9,979 nucleotides of DNA from JBHHXR01 sp046757205 (lineage in GTDB: Bacteria; Pseudomonadota; Alphaproteobacteria; Rhodobacterales; Rhodobacteraceae). The notes beneath the pieces are model-generated. The model saw only the letters and a list, made by a program, of their open reading frames with translations, made no database searches and was not told the DNA's origin. Every line of letters starts with the position of its first letter. The stretch's first letter is position 1. The position numbers were made by a program, and so were the translations under genes. Positions 7,049 through 9,979 of this stretch are shown here, one piece after another. The stretch is from the NCBI GenBank assembly GCA_046757205.1, contig JBHHXR010000127.1, forward strand, positions 1-9,979. The letters are read 5' to 3'.

Positions 7049-8527
7049 TCATTCGAACGCGCTGCCGTTGACCAGGAAATGTACCAGGATGCTGGCCGCA
7101 TAGCCCAGCGCGATGGCCCAGGTCCACTTCAGGTGCGCGAAGAAGGTGTAGATGCCGCGCGCCTGGCCCATCACGGCGACGCCTGCGGCGGAGCCGATCG
7201 ACAGCAGGGATCCGCCGACGCCGGCGGTCAGGGTCACCAGCAGCCACTGGCCATGGCTCATGTCCGGCAACATCGCCAGCACGGCGAACATCACCGGGAT
7301 GTTGTCGACGATGGCCGAGACGATGCCGACCAGCACGTTCGCCGTGGTCGGCCCCAGGTCGCCGTACATCACCTGGGAGCCCAGCGCCAGGTAGCCGAGC
7401 GTGCCCAGGCCGCCGACGCACAGGATGATGCCGTAGAAGAACATCAGGGTATCCCACTCGGCCCGCTCCAGGTTGCGGAAGATATCGAACTGCCTGGGGC
7501 CCGGAGAGGGCTGCGTGGCGCCCAGCTCGATCTCCAGCGCCATGTCGCTGAAATCCTCCTCGCTCGGCGCCGGGAAGAAGGCGTCCCGGCGCTTGAGGTA
7601 GTAGCCGTAAAGCTTCAGCAGCCCCAGTCCGGTCATCATGCCCAGCACCGGCGGCAGATGCAGCAAGTTGTGCGCCGACACGGCCATGGCGATGGTGACG
7701 ATGAACAGGCCGACCACCACCCACGCGCCGTGCTGCAGCTCCGCCTTCTCGGTGACCGCGTCGGGCTGCGCCCGAGGGATGGCGAGGCTCATGATCACGG
7801 CCGGGAGCAGCCAGTTCACCACGGAAGGTACGAACAGCACGAAGAACTGCTGGAACTGCACGATGCCCTTTTGCCACACCATCAGCGTGGTGATGTCGCC
7901 GAACGGGCTGAAGGCGCCGCCGGCGTTGGCTGCGACCACGATGTTGATGCAGGCGAGGGCGACGAACTTCGTGTTGGTGCCGCCGACCGCCATGGCGACG
8001 GTCGCCATGAGCAGTGCGGTGGTCAGGTTGTCGGCGATCGGGGAGAGGAAAAACGCGAACACTCCTGTGAGCCAGAATATCCTGCGCAGCGAAAACCCCT
8101 GCGTGACCAGCCACACCCGCAGCGCATCGAATACGCCGCGCTCGTCCATGGTATTGATATACGTCATTGCCGCCAGCAGGAACAGAAACAGCTCGCCGAA
8201 CTCGACCAGATTGTGCCTGACCGCCTGCCCGGCGGTGTGCGTATCGCCGTGCTGCATATAAGCGATCGCCACCAGCGTCCAGATGATGCCCGCCGCGACG
8301 ATGACGGGCTTGGACTTCCGGAGATGAAGCACTTCCTCGCCGATCACCACCAGGTACGCACAGCCGAAGACGGCGAGTGCGGTAAAGCCGGCCCAGTGCC
8401 CGGTGAAGTCGAGCATATCGCCCGCCGTGGCCGCGCCGGCGGCGGCAGGATACGCGAGCGCACCGAGAATGAGCGCGAAGCTTGCGCCGGCGAACGCCGG
8501 GGATACAAAGCGGTGCTTCGAATACAT
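7049..8527 (-). CDS. nhaD: NhaD-family Na+/H+ antiporter
   Basis: The 492-residue polytopic inner-membrane protein exchanges Na+ (or Li+) for protons, keeping internal Na+ and pH in range. It shows the marks of NhaD within the ion transporter superfamily: LSPIADNLTTALLM at 161-174 and the pseudo-symmetric AIVDNIPVMFAVL at 405-417, each with the Asp-Asn pair in a broken helix. GGAFSPFGDITTLMVW (203-218) and GVGGSLLSIGSAAGVAVMG (436-454) supply the hairpin loops. A cleavable-signal-like N-terminus (residues 1 to about 33, AYPAAAGAATAG) precedes the first conserved helix. The ATG at 8527-8525 has GGAGG 7 bases upstream; the reading frame stays open upstream, but that extension runs antisense through the divergent oxidoreductase and is not credible. 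It is in the same direction as the efflux genes but separated from them by 145 bp. Confidence 0.95.
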   Translation of the reverse strand: MYSKHRFVSPAFAGASFALILGALAYPAAAGAATAGDMLDFTGHWAGFTALAVFGCAYLVVIGEEVLHLRKSKPVIVAAGIIWTLVAIAYMQHGDTHTAGQAVRHNLVEFGELFLFLLAAMTYINTMDERGVFDALRVWLVTQGFSLRRIFWLTGVFAFFLSPIADNLTTALLMATVAMAVGGTNTKFVALACINIVVAANAGGAFSPFGDITTLMVWQKGIVQFQQFFVLFVPSVVNWLLPAVIMSLAIPRAQPDAVTEKAELQHGAWVVVGLFIVTIAMAVSAHNLLHLPPVLGMMTGLGLLKLYGYYLKRRDAFFPAPSEEDFSDMALEIELGATQPSPGPRQFDIFRNLERAEWDTLMFFYGIILCVGGLGTLGYLALGSQVMYGDLGPTTANVLVGIVSAIVDNIPVMFAVLAMLPDMSHGQWLLVTLTAGVGGSLLSIGSAAGVAVMGQARGIYTFFAHLKWTWAIALGYAASILVHFLVNGSAFE

Positions 8528-8633
8528 GATCAGACCTCCGGGGATAATGACCTCGTGATCGGCCCGCCTGGAGACCGGGTTCAAGATACGGGACGGGAAG
8601 CAAAGACGGCGAGGACTTTCGACCGGCCATTCG

Positions 8634-8662
8634 TTGTTGTTTTTTGCGGAACCTAGTATAGA
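8634..8662 (+). promoter_or_regulatory. Candidate promoter for the FAD oxidoreductase
   Basis: TTGTTG (8634-8639) and TATAGA (8657-8662) are separated by 17 bp, placing the start of transcription about 60 bases before the oxidoreductase ATG. Its -10 shares the TATA at 8657-8660 with the minus-strand -10 of nhaD, so the two polymerases would compete for the same DNA. Confidence 0.45.
8655..8660 (-). promoter_or_regulatory. nhaD: Candidate -10 for nhaD, overlapping the divergent -10
   Basis: TATACT is read on the minus strand, matching 5 of 6 of the sigma70 -10 consensus. No good -35 is visible at 16-18 bp, so it may need an activator. Transcription from here would leave a leader of about 120 nt before nhaD. 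In that leader, GATCA and TGATC flank the ribosome-binding site and could pair. Confidence 0.4.
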
Positions 8663-8729
8663 ACACGCATCCGGAACAGACGTTGTAAGGTAGTCGCGAA
8701 CCCGGCAACCCGACGGTGGAGCAGGCATC

Positions 8730-9929
8730 ATGGCGATTGAACGTCGTACGTGTCTCAAGGCCGCGGGCAGCGTTGCCGCGACGGCCTCGCTCGGCCCGCT
8801 GGCGCTCGGCCGCGAGCGGGCGATTTCCATCGGCGTGGCCGGCGGCGGCATCGTGGGCGCATCGGTTGCGATGCATCTTGCGAATGCGGGCGCCGATGTC
8901 ACGCTGTTCGAGAAGACGGCGCCCGCGGCGGGCGCCACCGGCAAGTCGTTCGCCTGGATCAACGCCTACACCAACGATCCGCATTACCGGGCCCTGAGAC
9001 TGAAGAGCATCGCCGCCTATCGGGACCTGGACGGGCAACTCGATCTGGACATTACCTGGGGCGGTGCGATTCACTGGGCGACGAGCGTGGCGCAAGCCGA
9101 GCGAATGAAAGCCAGCGCGGCGGAATTCAGTCATGCCGGGTACGACGCGAGACTCATCGACACCGACGAGCTGGCGGCGCTGTCACCCGGGCTTCGCCTC
9201 GGGGCATTCGAGGCGGCAATGTTCAACGCGCTCGACGGCCACATGGACCCTGTCTCGGTCACCGGGAAACTGCTGGAGGCGGCGAGAGGTCACGGCGCGA
9301 GCATCGTGCATCCCTGCGAGGTCACGGCATTACAGTTCGATTCGAATCGCCTGTCCGGCGTTGCCACCACTGCCGGCGATTATGCGCTCGACAGGCTGGT
9401 GATCGCCGGCGGCGTGGACACGCCGGCGCTGGCGGCCCAGGCGGGCTACATGCCGCCGCTCACGCATTCGCCGGGCATATTGCTTCACACCCGGCCGATC
9501 CGGCCCGTGTTCGGCCGGGTCGCCGAATCGTCATCGATGTATTTCAAGCAGTACCCGGATGGCCGGATCATCGGCAATGACGGCTACTACGCGCCGGACA
9601 TACCGGCGCACCAGGGGATTCTTCAGGGGCCTGCGGACATGCCCGGCGAGATCCGCGAGATGCACGGGCAACGCATTCTCGGCAAGATCAGGGACAAGCT
9701 GCCCGGCGCGCATGATGCGGCCTACGACCATTTGACCCTGGGGTATCGGCCCATGCCGGCAGACCACCTGCCCATCGTCGGATACGCTCCGGGCCGCGCG
9801 GATGTCTACATCGCCGTCATGCACAGCGGCGTCACGCTGGCTGCGATCATGGGCCGCTATGTCGCGCAGGAACTCATGACCGGTGAGCTGATCGATGAGC
9901 TGGCGCCCTACCGGCCGGAGCGGTTCTAG
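8730..9929 (+). CDS. FAD-dependent oxidoreductase (DAO / D-amino-acid oxidase-like family) with a Tat-like leader
   Basis: The 399-residue protein belongs to the DAO flavoprotein family, which oxidises amines or amino acids. The dinucleotide-binding fold is clear: GVAGGGIVG at 35-43 (GxGxxG), with Glu61 ending the second strand (VTLFEK). The C-terminal FAD contact region is YRPMPADHLPIVG followed by MHSGVTLAAIMG (about residues 340-380), and the chain ends in the common YRPERF. Residues 1-27 (ERRTCLKAAG followed by an Ala-rich hydrophobic stretch) resemble a twin-arginine signal, with Cys in place of the usual Phe, so export of the folded flavoprotein is possible. The ATG has GGAG 8 bases upstream. 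It is divergent from nhaD with a 202-bp gap. Substrate cannot be read from the sequence; sarcosine, glycine or D-amino acids are all possible. Its TAG stop lies in the CTAG bounding the right repeat. Confidence 0.88.
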   Translation: MAIERRTCLKAAGSVAATASLGPLALGRERAISIGVAGGGIVGASVAMHLANAGADVTLFEKTAPAAGATGKSFAWINAYTNDPHYRALRLKSIAAYRDLDGQLDLDITWGGAIHWATSVAQAERMKASAAEFSHAGYDARLIDTDELAALSPGLRLGAFEAAMFNALDGHMDPVSVTGKLLEAARGHGASIVHPCEVTALQFDSNRLSGVATTAGDYALDRLVIAGGVDTPALAAQAGYMPPLTHSPGILLHTRPIRPVFGRVAESSSMYFKQYPDGRIIGNDGYYAPDIPAHQGILQGPADMPGEIREMHGQRILGKIRDKLPGAHDAAYDHLTLGYRPMPADHLPIVGYAPGRADVYIAVMHSGVTLAAIMGRYVAQELMTGELIDELAPYRPERF

Positions 9930-9979
9930 CCTGAACATTGCACGAGACCGCCCGAGATCATTGACAACGTTATGATTTC
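9926..9979. repeat. Right copy of the dispersed repeat, inverted relative to 1-53
   Basis: The reverse complement matches 1-53 at 44 of 53 positions, and at 32 of 33 over the inner part (9926-9958). The copy starts at CTAG (9926-9929), whose TAG is the oxidoreductase stop codon, so the repeat begins exactly at the gene end. The outer part contains ATCAT and ATGAT around AACGTT. The window ends inside the repeat, so its full length and any transposase are not visible. Confidence 0.75.

Noticed and set aside
8528..8648. Na+-sensing riboswitch in the nhaD leader
   Set aside because: The leader is about 120 nt and GATCA/TGATC could close around the ribosome site, but I could not match it to any known riboswitch consensus by eye. 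A covariance-model search would be needed to support it.
6887..8656. 589-codon open plus-strand frame opposite nhaD
   Set aside because: Very rich in Arg, His, Gln and Asp with no recognisable domain; it is the antisense shadow of nhaD, which has clear conserved motifs.
6936..9134. 732-codon open minus-strand frame and a 637-codon extension of nhaD to 8962
   Set aside because: Both run antisense through the oxidoreductase and past the strong nhaD ribosome site at 8527. The 732-codon frame is out of frame with nhaD and has the Arg/Gly/His-rich composition of a GC-rich shadow.
1..9979. Small circular plasmid
   Set aside because: The ends do not overlap and there is no replication, mobilisation or partition gene. 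The complementary ends are better explained by two copies, or two arms, of a repeat.

Overview
This GC-rich window carries six complete protein genes and looks proteobacterial, most likely gammaproteobacterial and probably a contig from an environmental genome. The reasons are a CusCBA-type RND metal exporter with an outer-membrane TolC-family partner, a marine/halophile-type NhaD antiporter, and Shine-Dalgarno sites of GGAG/AGGAGG type. No rRNA, tRNA, CRISPR array or transposase gene is visible.

Layout. Positions 1-53 are one copy of a repeat whose inverted partner forms the other end of the window (9926-9979). Directly inside the left copy lies a 161-bp MITE-like hairpin element (54-214) flanked by CTAG. 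Five minus-strand genes read from right to left: nhaD (7049-8527); then, after a 145-bp gap holding a MerR-family-like operator, a small secreted Cys/His protein (6499-6903), cusC (5098-6441), cusB (3834-5105), cusA (656-3841) and a merR-family regulator (233-646). The three cus genes overlap by 8 bp each, and merR starts 9 bp after cusA. On the plus strand, divergent from nhaD, is a FAD-dependent oxidoreductase with a Tat-like leader (8730-9929). Its TAG stop codon is part of the CTAG that begins the right-hand repeat.

How it works together. CusA (inner-membrane pump), CusB (periplasmic adaptor with a Met-rich metal-binding N-terminus) and CusC (outer-membrane channel) should form a tripartite exporter. 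The methionine triad of CusA favours Cu(I)/Ag(I). The small secreted protein heads the same transcript and may bind metal in the periplasm. The MerR-type regulator is the last gene and probably controls its own operon from the dyad at 6999-7019. It has Cys at the position where Cu(I) sensors have Ser, and it lacks the first loop cysteine, so its metal is uncertain. NhaD (Na+/H+ exchange) and the oxidoreductase appear to be separately transcribed from a compact divergent promoter region near 8655-8660.

The most notable features are the inverted repeats at both window ends, the adjoining MITE-like element with the same CTAG boundary, and the sensor/pump metal mismatch. The repeats could be two mobile-element ends bracketing a metal-resistance cargo, or simply multicopy repeats at which an assembly stopped. 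The sequence alone cannot separate these.
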